Shown here in pieces: positions 11,314 to 22,389 of a stretch of 64,000 nucleotides of DNA. Below the pieces are notes generated by a model. That model saw only the letters and a list, made by a program, of their open reading frames with translations. It was not told where the DNA came from and ran no database searches. The stretch's first letter is position 1; each line of letters begins with the position of its first letter. The translations under genes were made by a program, and so were the position numbers. Source of the stretch: Linanthus parryae (taxonomy: Eukaryota; Streptophyta; Magnoliopsida; Ericales; Polemoniaceae); contig JALGPY010000001.1 in NCBI GenBank assembly GCA_023055425.1, forward strand, positions 73,464,994 to 73,528,993, given 5' to 3'.

Positions 11314-11714
11314 AGAAGATAAATACTAAAGATTTTGAGTTAGATAAGGAAACATAAATATTTCCAAATCTCTTTAAGATATTTGCAGTTTGAATGAAAT
11401 TCAAATTTGTGTGTGTGTGTGACGTGGGAAAGGAAATAAAATAATACTGATTTATACGAAAATAAATTTTGAAAATTAAATACAATATTGAGAAATTATC
11501 TACTGAGATAGCACCCAATATTGGAAGATCCAACTTTTTACTAAATAGCATACAAACTTATTTTCAAGGCTTTAGAAAGAATTTCAAGGCCTTGAAAAGC
11601 TATCCTGCTGAAACAAGTAACATCAAGGCTTTGAAACGATTTTCAAGGCTTTGAAAATTAGTTTAAAACTTTGAAACATATAATACTTTACTTGAAAGTT
11701 ACCCGATACTCCCC

Positions 11715-12862
11715 CTAAGTAAATCTTTCTCCTGACAATGGTTTAGAGAAGATATCTGTTGTTTGTTAGTAGAAACATATTCAAGAACAACATCACATTT
11801 CTCAGCATGATCTCTGATGAAATGGTGTCTAACATCTATGTGCTTGGTAGGGGTGTCCAAAAACCCGAGCGACCCGCCCAAACCGGCCAGTACAAGCTGA
11901 ACCTACCCAATATATAAAAAGGATTGGGTTAAATGATTCATTTCGGGTTCATAAAATTTCAACCCGGCCATTACCGATTGGTTATGGGTATTAAAGTGAT
12001 TTGGCCGTTTAGCCCAAAACCGCCCCGCCCAACATAATTTTTTTTTTTTCTATACTTGTAACTATAGAGTTCTAATCTAACAAATTTATCATAATAACCA
12101 CTTATATAACGATTTAATATAACTTAATAAGTTGTGATCACAGTTGTGATATCTTCATGCACAAAAAAATCATTTATAAGTCTTTCATCATATTCACATA
12201 TAATATGCAAATAAATCATAAACATGTAGCTATTACATTTTCTCAAATCGTCGGATACTCCCAAAATGTCCCATGAACATTAATATTAGACCGCTTAAAA
12301 GAGATGTATTATTCTAGTAGAAATTATTTTGAATATTATCTAAGCGAGTAATACTTTTTAATCAAGTTCATTCATCGTGTGCTAGGGGACCGAACCGAAT
12401 CGAGCCGACCCGAAATATTCGGTTAGGTTTGGGTTTAGCGATTACTTGGGTAGGTTTGGGTAGCAATTTTTTCAACCAGAGGTGGTCGGGATGGGGAGAA
12501 ATTAAGGTTTTAACCGCCCAAACCGCCCCGCGAACACCCCTAGTGCTTGGTTCTGGAATGCTGAATTGGATTCTTTGTAATTGGAAAAGCACTGTTGCTG
12601 GCACATTTGATAGGTATTTCTTTGAAATTAAATCCAGGATTCCTCATTTGCTGAGCAATCCACAGCACTTGTGAACAGCATAATCCAGCTGCTATATATT
12701 TAGCTTCAGCTATTGATAATGACACATAGTTTTGTTTCTTTGAATGTCAGCTGATTATGGATGAATCAAGGAATATGCAACACATGAACTGCTCTTTCTA
12801 TCAACTTTATATCGTGCAAAGTCAGCATCTGAATTTCCACAAAGAGATAACTACAAACCTCC
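11715..12862 (-). pseudogene. Sire-1 RNase H remnant, split by hAT-1
   Basis: The upstream part (12862-12551) carries a DADFA motif, a DRKS motif, SIAEAKYIAAG and, at its end, QHSRTKH. The downstream part (11839-11715) resumes with IDVRHHFIRDH and ends at DIFSKPLSG in another frame before a TAG at 11715-11717. These are the C-terminal blocks of copia RNase H. Between them sits hAT-1 with its 8-bp target duplication. A Trp codon before HSKKQN is a stop, and there is at least one frameshift on each side. RT and integrase are absent. Confidence 0.88.
11848..12542. mobile_element. hAT-1: non-autonomous hAT transposon (695 bp)
   Basis: Flanked by the 8-bp direct repeat GTGCTTGG at 11840-11847 and 12543-12550. 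Ends are TAGGGGTGT and ACACCCCTA, an inverted repeat of 9 bp or a little more. The subterminal regions have repeated motifs of type CCGCCCAAACCG, as in many hAT ends. No transposase is encoded. Removing the element and one target copy rejoins the RNase H of Sire-1 in frame, which confirms both borders. An 8-bp duplication is diagnostic for the hAT superfamily. Confidence 0.93.
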
Positions 12863-14855
12863 CCTACATGTGTCATCTTGCATGCATAGCCTAGTGGATC
12901 ATTTGACACCTCACCCATAAGGAGTCAACCATCTATATCATCTCAAGTACAATTTTGTTGCATCACAAAAGTCAATTTCCCTCTTTTGGGTTTCTCTCTC
13001 TCAGTAACACTCAAGAACACATTCTTGTTCTTCATCATCTTCTTCTTGTAATATTTCATCTCCCTCAATCCTCCTTATTACTCCGAGCTACTACTATTGG
13101 TGGTACTCCACACCCCGGTGATCCAAAGCCCCAAATCAATTTGTCGATTCGTTGGCTATGGATTTCAGAAACGGGTAAGAACTGAAGAGCCCTAGTTGCG
13201 GTATTTCATCGATTTCTCCCTCCTCGTTGTATTTAAGCGCAATTAAACCACATATTCTTTTTCCTGATGTCGAGGCAAAGCCGGTAAACACAAGCGCGGC
13301 ATGTAAATCACCGTAATTTGCTCAAGCCACCGCGCTTGGCCGAAACTTGTCGCCGCCAAACCCCCATGGCCGACGGGAAATGGTAACTCCCACATTTCTC
13401 CACCAAATTCGATGTTCCTTATATCAATGTGATCCCTATGACCTTAGGAATGCATTAGAAGCATCTAAACTACCCAGAATTTGTTTTGAATCGAGTTTGA
13501 TTCCATGTTTCACACCTTTTGGTTGTTTTCTGGCATGGAAAGCAGCCATGTTCACGGGCTTATATCTCTCTCGTTACTCCCTCAATTCATGCAAGCCTTG
13601 TCTTTCTGGAATCCTGAGATAATTTGCTACAACTTTCAAGTTTTAGCTTTCTACAAATTTAACCCACCTAAAAATCGAGTTGAATTCATTACATTTTGTG
13701 TTGTTCAATCTGTCCGGAGCAGATTTTTTTCTAATTGTTGAACTTTGGATTGAAGTAGTCATATTCAAACGATTATAACTCCCTCAAACATAATTAAATC
13801 TTGTTTTTATTTCTCCTACGTGTATCTGGTACATAATATTATATTTTATCCACAATGAGTCATCTTCAATTTCATAACGGATTCCTCATAAATCAAGTGT
13901 AAAGTTGCTGCTTAGAACTTTTAAAATGCGTGATTTTTTTTTATGTATTGACACATGATTCTTTTAACCAACTTTGACCAAGCATATCTTGTGAAATATT
14001 TTGAGTTTTTTAGAGTTCAAATATGTTCGAGAATCCTTGAACTACCATCTTGAATATCATAATTTTTAGATTTCCAAATATCCTCCTCAATTGATCATAA
14101 ATCATATGTGAAGTCGAATATTTGAGTGGATTTTCCCCTATATTTGAATTTTGAATTCGACATTCTAAGTGACATTTCTAGCCTTAGCGTTCTTCATGAA
14201 ACTTGTTTGTATTAATATTCTGTGTCTAAATATCAAGTTTGGACAAGTTTGACTTTTCGAAAACCCTATATTGACTGATCTATATAGGAGGGCTAATATG
14301 GTAATTTCACTTAAGCTTTGAATTAACATTAGTTTAGTAACTTAGAGTTTGTTAGCATGTCTTGTATGATATTTGAGTACTCGTATGTAAATCTTGGTAA
14401 GGGTTGACCCAGTCAACAGTTAGGGCCTTTTTGCAGTTTTAATAAACTTTAGGGGGCTAAGTGTAAATTACTAAAGTTAAAGTTTCAATGTCAGGTTCAT
14501 ATGGGAGATGAAGGAGTCATTTTTGCAAGTTTTCGGACCATTAGGAGTATATTTTGAGGTCTAGTCACAGTCAGAGACTGTACTAGCCAGTTTGGGAGTT
14601 TCAGGGGGGTTTGGTCAGTTAGCTTGCATGACCTGAATTTCATTGCATTCTTGCATACCATCTCATATAGAGGGTATATGCTAATAGGTTGTATACTTAA
14701 ATTGAGTATATCCAGCCGTTGTTAAGGATCGTTCCAAGGAGATGTATGTATTCGTGTTGCTGCATTGACCGTGAGACCGAATTTTGTATGAGACCAGTTT
14801 CCTCGTTGAAGTGCTAGCATTTCTTGTCGTTGTTCTTTGACTAAGTGGTAAGTAC
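12863..14855 (+). repeat. LARD-X 5' LTR, first part (5' truncated)
   Basis: Starts in sequence matching 47987 onward in the 3' LTR (TGTGTCATCTTGCATGCATA), so positions equivalent to 47746-47986 are gone. It ends at the AGTAC target of Copia-A2 and continues at 45289. No genes seen. 13670-14850 is matched by 60565-60619 plus 61197-62300 in the 3' LTR. Confidence 0.85.
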
Positions 14856-16279
14856 TGTAGGGTTTTGATTCATGGATGCGCAACGGAAACAAAAATTAAC
14901 CATGCAAAACCCTCCAAGGATCACAAGTTAAGAGACATAACGATGGTAAAGGAAGAAATCAATAACACACCTTAGGGTTCTCCTTTGATGACTTCAAACG
15001 CGAATTGTGTCATGTTCTCTATAGTTGGTCCACGCCTAGATTTGATTCTACATCTCCCACTCCTTGGTGCTAGCCCGGAAAGAGGAAGAGGAAGAAGAAT
15101 CACGCAAAACGAGACCAAACCAAGGAGGTTCGGCCTCCTTGGGGCCGACGGGGACGCGCGGCGGCGAGGGAGGGGCGGTCGGCTCCTTCCTTGCTTGTTT
15201 CTCTTTCCTTTTGTTCTATCCCACTCTAGTTATGATCAATTATGAGCATAAGTTATGGGAAGGAAGGAAGGAAGGTCCTTTATATAGTCCAACAACTCCT
15301 TGCCAACTACCTAAAGGACTTATTCTAGTCCTACTAGAATTCGATTTAGTCCCTTCCTTGCAAATTAGTCCCTACTAAGTTTGCAAGGTTTTGAAAAGTG
15401 ATCCTTCTAATTAATTAATCCAATTAATTAATTCCCAAATCTAGTTCAACTCTATATAGTGTGTGACCCCATAGGTTCTATCTAGTTGGTAGCAACTATT
15501 TGCTAATATGGAGCGGTTTCTAGCAAAACATCCATTCTAGCCGACTAATATAATAGTCATCTTGACAACCTTTGTACAAGTAATTGTCTCATCCCTTTGT
15601 CCCTATATCCTGATTGGAAATGAGACATACAAGTCACACTCGTATATCCAATCCATAGTTTCTCGATCCATGGGAATAGCCTTATTCGTGCAAATAACTT
15701 CAACATCCCATATTGATTTATTTGAGTCTGGCCAGATATTCTATAAGCACTATCCCTCGAGTGGCCTAGGATATTTTCTCCCGTTATGTGGGAGGGACAA
15801 ATTCTATCTACGTCCACAACGATCTCTAAGCTTGCTTCTTATTGTATCAATTACACGCCTTTATAACTACCCAGTTACGGTGTAGCGTTTAACGCTACCA
15901 AAATCACAATAATCCACAACTAGAATATCTAGCGACTTCAAGTCTAAGGATGACAATACCATTGCACCGCGAGAAGAGCTTGTGACTCAACATAATGTGT
16001 ATGTAGCCTTCTCGGAGATGGGTCAATCCAGTGCACCATTACCCCTAATGCACACCTATGTGTTGGATCATGATATCTCCATATCAATCCAACCCCATAC
16101 TAGTCTATAGATGATTGTCCCATTAATCATTATACTGGACTAGGGATATTTAAGATAAACAACACAATTGTAAATCTAAGGACTTCATTATATTAAATAT
16201 CCAATAAATAATAAATGAATTTCTAGCCACAAATAAATTCGTACTTAACTAGATTGCCTCTAGGGCATCTATTCCAACA
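14856..16279 (-). repeat. 3' LTR of Copia-A2 (1424 bp)
   Basis: On the plus strand it runs from TGTAGGGTTTTG to TATTCCAACA. The reversed polypurine tract GTCTCCCACTTGC adjoins at 16280-16292. It is highly similar to the partner LTR at 43854-45283 over the stretches compared. Confidence 0.95.
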
Positions 16280-16293
16280 GTCTCCCACTTGCA

Positions 16294-16933
16294 CTAGAGC
16301 AAATCTGGCGCATCTCGTATGCCCATACTCCTAGTGTGCCCTTCATGCTTCCACTACGTGAGCGGCTTTGTAAGCAGGTCTGACAGATTCTCATCTGTAG
16401 GAATCTTGCATATCCGAACGTCTCCTCTATCGATAATATCTCGAATTAGATGAAACTTCCTGAGCACGTGCTTGGATTTCTGGTGTGACCTGGGTTCCTT
16501 TGATTGCGTGATCGCCCCAGTGTTGTCACAGTACAACTCGACTGGGTCTGCAATGCTAGTAACCACACCAAGTTCAGAAACAAACTTTCTGATCCAAACA
16601 GCTTCCTTTGCTGCGCCATTTGCAACAATGTACTCAGCCTCTGTTGTAGAATCAGCCACCGTCTCTTGCTTGGAACTCTTCCAGCTCACCGCTACTCCAT
16701 TCAGGCAAAACACATATCCTGACTGTGATCTAAAGTCATCTCTGTCGGTTTGGAAGCTTGCATCAGTGTAACCTCTTACACGCAACTCTTCCTCACCGCC
16801 AAATATCAATAAAGCATCCTTAGTTCTTCTCAAGTACTTTAGGATGTTCTTGACTGCAATCCAGTGACTCTCACCTGGATTGGATTGGTATCTTCTTGTC
16901 ATACTCAAGGCATATGACACATCTGGTCTAGTA
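16294..16933 (-). pseudogene. Copia-A2 RNase H (3' end of pol, detached by Athila-1)
   Basis: The frame from 16920 down carries SYALSM, the RNase H motifs YTDAS, TEAEY and YCDNT, and DLLTKPLT. It matches residues ~798-984 of Copia-B pol. A stop at 16354-16356 cuts the last codons; the aligned natural end is the stop at 16294-16296. The upstream pol is 21.9 kb away at 38877 because Athila-1 lies between. TAGTA (16929-16933) is the left copy of its target duplication. Confidence 0.9.
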
Positions 16934-17911
16934 TGATGCGCAAACTAACGTGCTGTCGCAAGTGTACGAATCTTGTAATACCGGGTGCAATTAGACTCGG
17001 GTGATCGTTCCCACGAGGACTATTCGGGTTTACTCACGTTGTCAGTTTCGGTTAACCGAGTGTAGTAACAAGGAGGAGTAGGTTGTGATTGTAGTGACTA
17101 AACTAAAAACAGGAATTCAAAACGTAAACGTAAATATTTTTTTTGTGACTTTTCTGAAATAAGTTGAATCGGTTGTAACGATAATAGATGAAGACTAGGC
17201 TCCGGGATCCCCTAGGGTTTCTACAGATTTCAGTTTTACGTTCGATTATGAAAACACTCTGCAGTTTCGATATCTGTGCAACGTACCAGTTGTGCAGTGA
17301 CTTTTCAGATTCCACACGTAATCCCGATCCTGCAGACTTTCGGATTCTTGTTAAGCTGCCTAAATCTGCAGTCTCGGTCTAAGGCTGTTAGGGTTTCTAA
17401 CCTGTCCGAATGGCCCGGGTCAAATTCTCTAACAGTTAGTCTCACGTTTTTCGATGCTAGCCCTATCTCCCTTTCTCTGGTCGGTCTATCAGGGTAAGGT
17501 ACTAAATCCTGGTTTTTCTTCCTAACCCTAACTTGACGTTTTCACCTACAAGCTCAGGTCTATAGCAATCCTGGGTGATCAATCCTATCATGCATATACG
17601 ATAACATTCAAAACCAGAATAACAGATATAACTTGCTGAATTAAGATAATCATCATGAATCCATAAACGAAGTAGTCATAAAATCTGGATACGAAACCCT
17701 AGGTTCACCGAGAACCTAGGTGAGAAGTTTAGCTACGACTAGACATAATACAAAACGCAGTTTCTGAATATAAAGAGAGAGAACGAAATCAAACTAAGTC
17801 TTCGAATCTCGAATCGCGCTTTCGTGCTCTCCGTGAATGCTCTGACTTGTCCTTCGGTTGTGCTGAGAATTGTGTTGTATCTCCGTGAATTCAAAATGAG
17901 TCTGGACGAGT

Positions 17912-17920
17912 CTTTAAATA
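17912..17920 (-). promoter_or_regulatory. TATA-like box in Athila-1 LTR
   Basis: CTTTAAATA, i.e. TATTTAAAG in element sense; the same site is at 38269-38277 in the 5' LTR. It lies ~80 bp downstream (element sense) of the palindromic array, as expected for an upstream element next to a core promoter. Position and sequence only. Confidence 0.45.
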
Positions 17921-17999
17921 GTTCTGTTTTCCCCGAAACGCGTGCGCCGGAAATTACGGAATCTGCCATCGGTCCACCGTCTTTGACCAAAAAGTCAAA

Positions 18000-18127
18000 C
18001 TGGCTGCGTATATACGCAGGGTTGCGTATATACGCAACCAGGGCCTGTAATCACCTCACCCTCTCCCCCTCCTGCCTGCGTATATACGCATGGCTGCGTA
18101 TATACGCAGGCCTGCGTATATACGCAG
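18000..18127. repeat. Palindromic array CTGCGTATATACGCAG, 5 units (Athila-1 3' LTR)
   Basis: 16-bp units at 18004-18019, 18022-18037, 18076-18091, 18094-18109 and 18112-18127. The unit is its own reverse complement. The first two units are enclosed by CTGG (18000-18003) and CCAG (18038-18041), so 42 bp form one larger imperfect dyad. In element sense the array lies just upstream of the TATA-like box. No known family recognised. Confidence 0.93.
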
Positions 18128-18537
18128 ACAGGGAGGTGGAGATGGGGCCCTGCTTGGTCCTTTGGTGGGCCTGGTTGGGTCCCCTGGGTCCCACTCTTCT
18201 GCCTGACGCTCTCGGTTTGCCTCCCTTTGTGTTCTCCTGCTTTTCCGTGTTCCCGTCTTGTCCCGGTTTTGTGCATGTTTCCCGAGACGGTCCCGGCTTG
18301 GTCCCGGCACGCTTCCCGATGCACCTCCCAAACCTGTTCCTGAAAAGGCAACACGAACGAAAACCCGCGATCATATCCAAATATAACAATAAATATGCAG
18401 AAATCCAGGAAGTACAAATAAACGTCTCGTTCTAGATTCCCGAGGCATTCTAAGGCAATTTCTGGCAAAAACCGCTATTTCCGACACAAATACTCGTGAA
18501 ATCAGGCTAAAAGATAACCCCTAATTGGGCGTTATCA

Positions 18538-18574
18538 AATACCCCCGCACTAAGCATTGCTCGTCCCGAGCAAT
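18538..18574 (-). other. Athila-1 polypurine tract with adjacent hairpin
   Basis: In element sense a hairpin TTGCTCGGGACGAGCAA is followed by TTAGTGCGGGGGTATT and then the LTR start TGATAACGCCC. The G-run is the plus-strand primer. A hairpin of this kind before the polypurine tract is, as I recall it, common in Athila/Tat elements; its function is not known to me. Confidence 0.75.
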
Positions 18575-20474
18575 CCTGCCAAATCTAGCCTGCATTTCTG
18601 TCCTCGTGACTGACTCTTTACATACCCTACCGTTGCATACGCTTTCGACCCGAACCTTTCAACCGGACGAATCGATAGAAAAACTGACTCAGGTAGAATA
18701 TACACAGACTCAAACGACTCAAAACAGACTGATTACAAAAATATTTTTGGTGAGATCGGGCAACCTCAAAAACATAAACAGTGTGTCCTCATGATCTCAT
18801 CCTTTTCAGAATTTACTTCCCTGCAAGCGATCGGTAAGTCTGAACAGATTTATATGGTGGAATTAAGCACTGGACCGAAGTACTATTACTCTGGTTATCA
18901 AACTGAGCAAATCCCTAGCTAACTTACCATCCGAGCTGTTTCCGAAAGGATCTATGTCTAATCAGGTAGGATAAATATATGTATCAAGGTACGGCATAAT
19001 CCTACTTGTTATGACATTCTCACAATTTACCAAACTCACACCCCTCACCGAGATCCCAAAAAACTGCCCGAAACACCTAAGTTCCTGCTTTCCCAATTCT
19101 CCTGTCCCCCGGTGTGTCTTTGCCGTGCTCGCGGCCACAAATGTGAAGCGGTGCAAAACGTCTCGAAAATTGTGCCACTCACTCAGCTTTTTATTTAAAT
19201 AACAAAAACATAAAACAAACTAAAAACTAGATCATGATTTTTCTTCTTTTTCTTTTTCTATTTTTCTTCTTTTTTTTTATTTTTTCTCTTTTTTTATATT
19301 ATTTTTTTATTATTTTTTTTTAAACACAACTATATATACAAACGTACACGAATACTGACAATACTAAACTGATTAAAGCTGAATGAGTGAAAATAAATCT
19401 CTGCCTTGGGGTACGTAAAATGTCCTCATGTGAAGTACCTCCACACTAATCCTGAAGCGCTGATCCTGTAGTCGAGATAATACTGTGCAGTCCCACCGAA
19501 CCTCCTCATCACCAAAGATGTAGAAAAACGGCACAACCACCAATTGACCCTACAACCCCCCGGAACCCCGTTTTGTGCGAAAAGATGCTCGCATGCGACT
19601 AACTCCTCCTGTGGTCACTATGTAGTGAAGTGATCCACCTCCGCAAATTAATGCACTGTCGCCACTAACTCACCCTGTCCTTCCCTCGAAAAACGTGTTA
19701 ATATCGAAACTGTCCAAGACTGATAACTCATGAAGCTCTCCCATCTAAAACCTTCCCTACTCACTCCCTCTGTCATAACACGTAGAATAGCCAACTATCG
19801 ACTGATGCGGTCTCAAAGAAGGCTGCCTAGGCTAAAGTGGCTACGAAGAAAGAGGGTAAATGGCTTCAAACGGGTTAACTAATTGGACCTAGGAGTAAGA
19901 AACAAAACGTGAGGTCCCTTGATAGCCAGTCACTCCACCGAAAAATGCGATGACCGTGACGGCGCCCGTGGGCGGGTTGTCGACTACCTATGTGACGGTG
20001 GTGTAGCAACTAGTCGGATTTTTAGCTCAGGTGATAATTACTTGCGGATTCCAAAGGTCGCTGGCTCTCACCTATCTACTATACCTCGGTGCAAGTTTTC
20101 TTCTCTTTCAAAGGATTCAAACTCAATTTCTTCACTGTTTTCGTTATCTCGATTTCCCTTTCTCAAAATTTTCTGATTTTAAACTTTTTTTTTTTCGAAA
20201 AAAAATAATTTATACTTGCTGTTTGCGTATATACGCAGGTCTGCGTATATACCCAACCAGCAGCATAAAATTTTTTTTTAATTTTTCATTTTTTTTTTAA
20301 ATTATATACAATGCACGGCCAGAATGTTTGTGGTGGGTTGACTCAAATAAAGAAAATATGCTGACTCAAAAATAAAAATAAAAACTGCAAATAAATACGA
20401 AAAAACGTGCAGACCGGGATAATGCAGACACGACTACCACCCCCACACTAAGAGGTGGCATGCCCTCATGGCAC
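18575..20474 (-). other. Athila-1 3' non-coding region
   Basis: About 1.9 kb between the ORF3 stop and the polypurine tract, with no supportable ORF. It contains T-rich low-complexity sequence at 19240-19325 and 20185-20300, a palindrome pair at 20218-20261, and a second polypurine-like run (plus strand ACCACCCCCACACTAAG near 20437-20453) just after the ORF3 stop. That run repeats the AGTGnGGGGGT pattern of the LTR-adjacent tract. Confidence 0.75.
20218..20261. repeat. Palindrome pair in Athila-1 3' non-coding region
   Basis: Units at 20223-20238 (TTGCGTATATACGCAG) and 20241-20256 (CTGCGTATATACCCAA, partly decayed), enclosed by GCTG and CAGC. Same pair-within-dyad design as in the LTRs but with different arms. 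It lies between T-rich tracts. Confidence 0.88.
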
Positions 20475-20944
20475 TCACTCGTCCGGAAAAAATGTCGGGT
20501 CTGACCCGGTATCGGACGTACCGGATATGCTCCCCGGGGAGCTGCTACCGGAATCAGACCTGAAGACGACCGGCTGACGCGCACGTGTACGGGGCCGGTA
20601 ATCAGAGGACTGCGACTCAGACCCAGTCCAACTGCTAGGTGGCTGGGATCGCAATGTCGTCCTTCCACTCGAAGGCTGCTCGGTACGGGACCCAGTCTGA
20701 CGGCCCGTAGGCTGCCTGGATCGTGTCCCAGGCTGTGGTCTCTCCTGTCGGGCAGGTGGCGGTGATGGCTGAGTCGGAGGAGGTGGCTGGGTCGGAGGAG
20801 GTGGAGCGGATGTGCACTCACTAGAGTCCCCGCCATCCGACCATCCCTCGGTGAAGCTGCTGGAGTAGGTAGGGGGAAAATACAGCGGGAGTGGCGGTTC
20901 TCGGCCTGCGTGCCGAGCCGCATCCCGCTGCTCCTCTCGAATAC
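20475..20944 (-). pseudogene. Athila-1 ORF3, C-terminal part (after Copia-B insertion)
   Basis: About 156 codons from the Copia-B border to a stop at 20475-20477. The part is Pro/Ser/Arg/Gln-rich, with PPPPTQPPPP and many RQ and SS pairs, and looks disordered. Skipping Copia-B and one target copy, the frame joins the N-terminal part at 29310 without a shift. Upstream codons above 20944 lie in the Copia-B LTR and do not belong to it. Confidence 0.85.
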
Positions 20945-22375
20945 TGTAGGGTTTTGATTCATGGATCGCGCAAACAGAAGCATAATCAAACAAACAACCA
21001 TGCAAAACCCTCCAAGGATCACAAGTCTAGATGCATAACGATAGTGAAGGTAAGAAATCATAAACACACCTTTGGGTTCTCCTTGATGACTTCAAACGCG
21101 AATAGTGTCACGTTCTCTATAGTTGATTCGCGCCTAGAGTTGATCCTAGATCTCCAATCTCCTTGGTGCTAGCCCGGAATGAGAGGAGGGTGAAGGAATC
21201 ACGCAAAACGAGACAAAAAGAAAGGGGCTCGGCCCTCTTTTTGGCCGACGGGGACGAGGGCGGCGGCAAGGGGGGCGTCGGCCTCCTTTGTTGCTTGCTC
21301 TCTCTCCTTTGTTCTCTCCCACTCTTGTTATGTTCTCTCTAGAGCATAAGTTATGAGGAAGGAAGGAAGGAGGGTCCTTTATATAGTCCAACAACTCCTT
21401 GTTAACTACCTAAAGGACTTATTCTAGTCCTACTAGAATTCAATTTAGTCCCTTCCTTGCAAATTAGTCCCTACTAAGTTTGCAAGGGTTTGCAAAGTGA
21501 TCCTTCTAATTAATTAATCCAATTGATTAATTCCCAAATCTAGTACAACTCTATATAGCGTGTGACCCCATAGGTTCTATCTAGTTGGTAGCAACTCTTT
21601 GCTAATATGGAGCGGTTTCTAGCAAAACATCCATTCTAGCCAACTAATAGAATAGTCATCTAGACAACCTTGTACAAGTAATTGTCTCATCCCTTTGCCT
21701 CCATATCCGGATTGGACACGAGACATACAAGTCACACTCGTATATCCAATCCATAGTTTCTCGATCCATGGAATAGCCTTATTCGTGCAAATAACATCAA
21801 TATCCCATATTGATTTATTTGAGTCTGGCCAGACATTCTATAAGCACTATCCCTCGAGTGGCCTAGGATATTTGCTCCCGTTATGTGGGAGGGGCAAATC
21901 CTCTCTACGTCCACTACGATCTCTAAGCTTGCTTCTCATTGTATCCAGTACACGCCTTTATAACTACCCAGTTACGGTGTAGCGTTTAACGCTACCAAGA
22001 TCACAATGATCCACAACTAGAATATCTAGTGACTTCAAGTCTAAGGATGACAATACCATTGTACCCGAGAAGCACTTGTGACTCAACATAACATGTATGT
22101 AGCCTTCTCGGTGATGGGTCAATCCAGTGCAACATTCCGTAATGCACACCTATGTGTTGGATCGTGATATCTCCATATCAATCCAACCCCATACTAGTCT
22201 ATAGATGATTGTACCATTTAATCATTATACTTGACTAGGGATATTTAAGATAAACAACACGATTGTAAATCTAAGGACTTCATTTTCTTAAATATCCAAT
22301 AAATAATAAATGAATTTTCTAGCCATATACAAATTCATACTAAACTAGATTGCCTCTAGGGCATCTATTCCAACA
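20945..22375 (-). repeat. 3' LTR of Copia-B (1431 bp)
   Basis: Plus strand TGTAGGGTTTTG to TTCCAACA, next to the reversed polypurine tract ACCTCCCACTTGC at 22376-22388. It pairs with 27881-29309. Confidence 0.96.
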
Positions 22376-22389
22376 ACCTCCCACTTGCA

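Larger units (their letters stand above)
7965..11690. repeat. Dispersed palindromic motif TTTCAAGGCCTTGAAA in Sire-1
   Basis: Exact or one-mismatch copies occur near 7968, 8037, 9008, 9505, 11566, 11582, 11622 and 11641. The core is self-complementary. Copies lie in the LTR, in the 3' non-coding part and between pol and the envelope-like ORF. Clustered palindromes near the 3' end are a described trait of Sireviruses in other plants, with a different sequence there. The role here is unknown. Confidence 0.8.
7851..12862 (-). mobile_element. Sire-1: truncated Sirevirus-type copia element (3' half)
   Basis: Read on the minus strand: end of RNase H, spacer, envelope-like pseudogene, G-rich polypurine-like tracts, and an LTR. 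Three traits point to a Sirevirus (Maximus/SIRE): the RNase H sequence, an envelope-like ORF downstream of pol, and several polypurine-like tracts in the 3' non-coding part. Everything upstream of RNase H is gone; at about 12850-12865 the sequence switches to the truncated 5' LTR of LARD-X, so a deletion has fused two elements. A palindromic motif of type TTTCAAGGCCTTGAAA recurs across the remnant. Confidence 0.82.
16934..18537 (-). repeat. 3' LTR of Athila-1 (1604 bp)
   Basis: Plus strand from TGATGCGCAAAC to GGGCGTTATCA. It aligns with 37290-38871 nearly throughout; the main difference is in the palindromic array at 18000-18127, where this copy has five units and the other three. Confidence 0.95.

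Noticed and set aside
11248..11320. GA/CT run as a coding or promoter element
   Set aside because: Plain microsatellite; a frame across it encodes only LSLSLS.
18000..18127. Palindromic repeats as a CRISPR-like array
   Set aside because: Plant nuclear context, no unique spacers of constant size, repeats only 16 bp and partly adjacent.
17995..18468. Open frames with repeated LRIYA or CVYTQ residues in the Athila LTR
   Set aside because: The repeats come from translating the DNA palindrome; both strands and several frames are open, and the region is an LTR.
20366..21067. 233-codon minus-strand frame overlapping the ORF3 end
   Set aside because: Out of frame with ORF3 and begins inside the Copia-B LTR; a shadow of the Pro/Ser-rich region.
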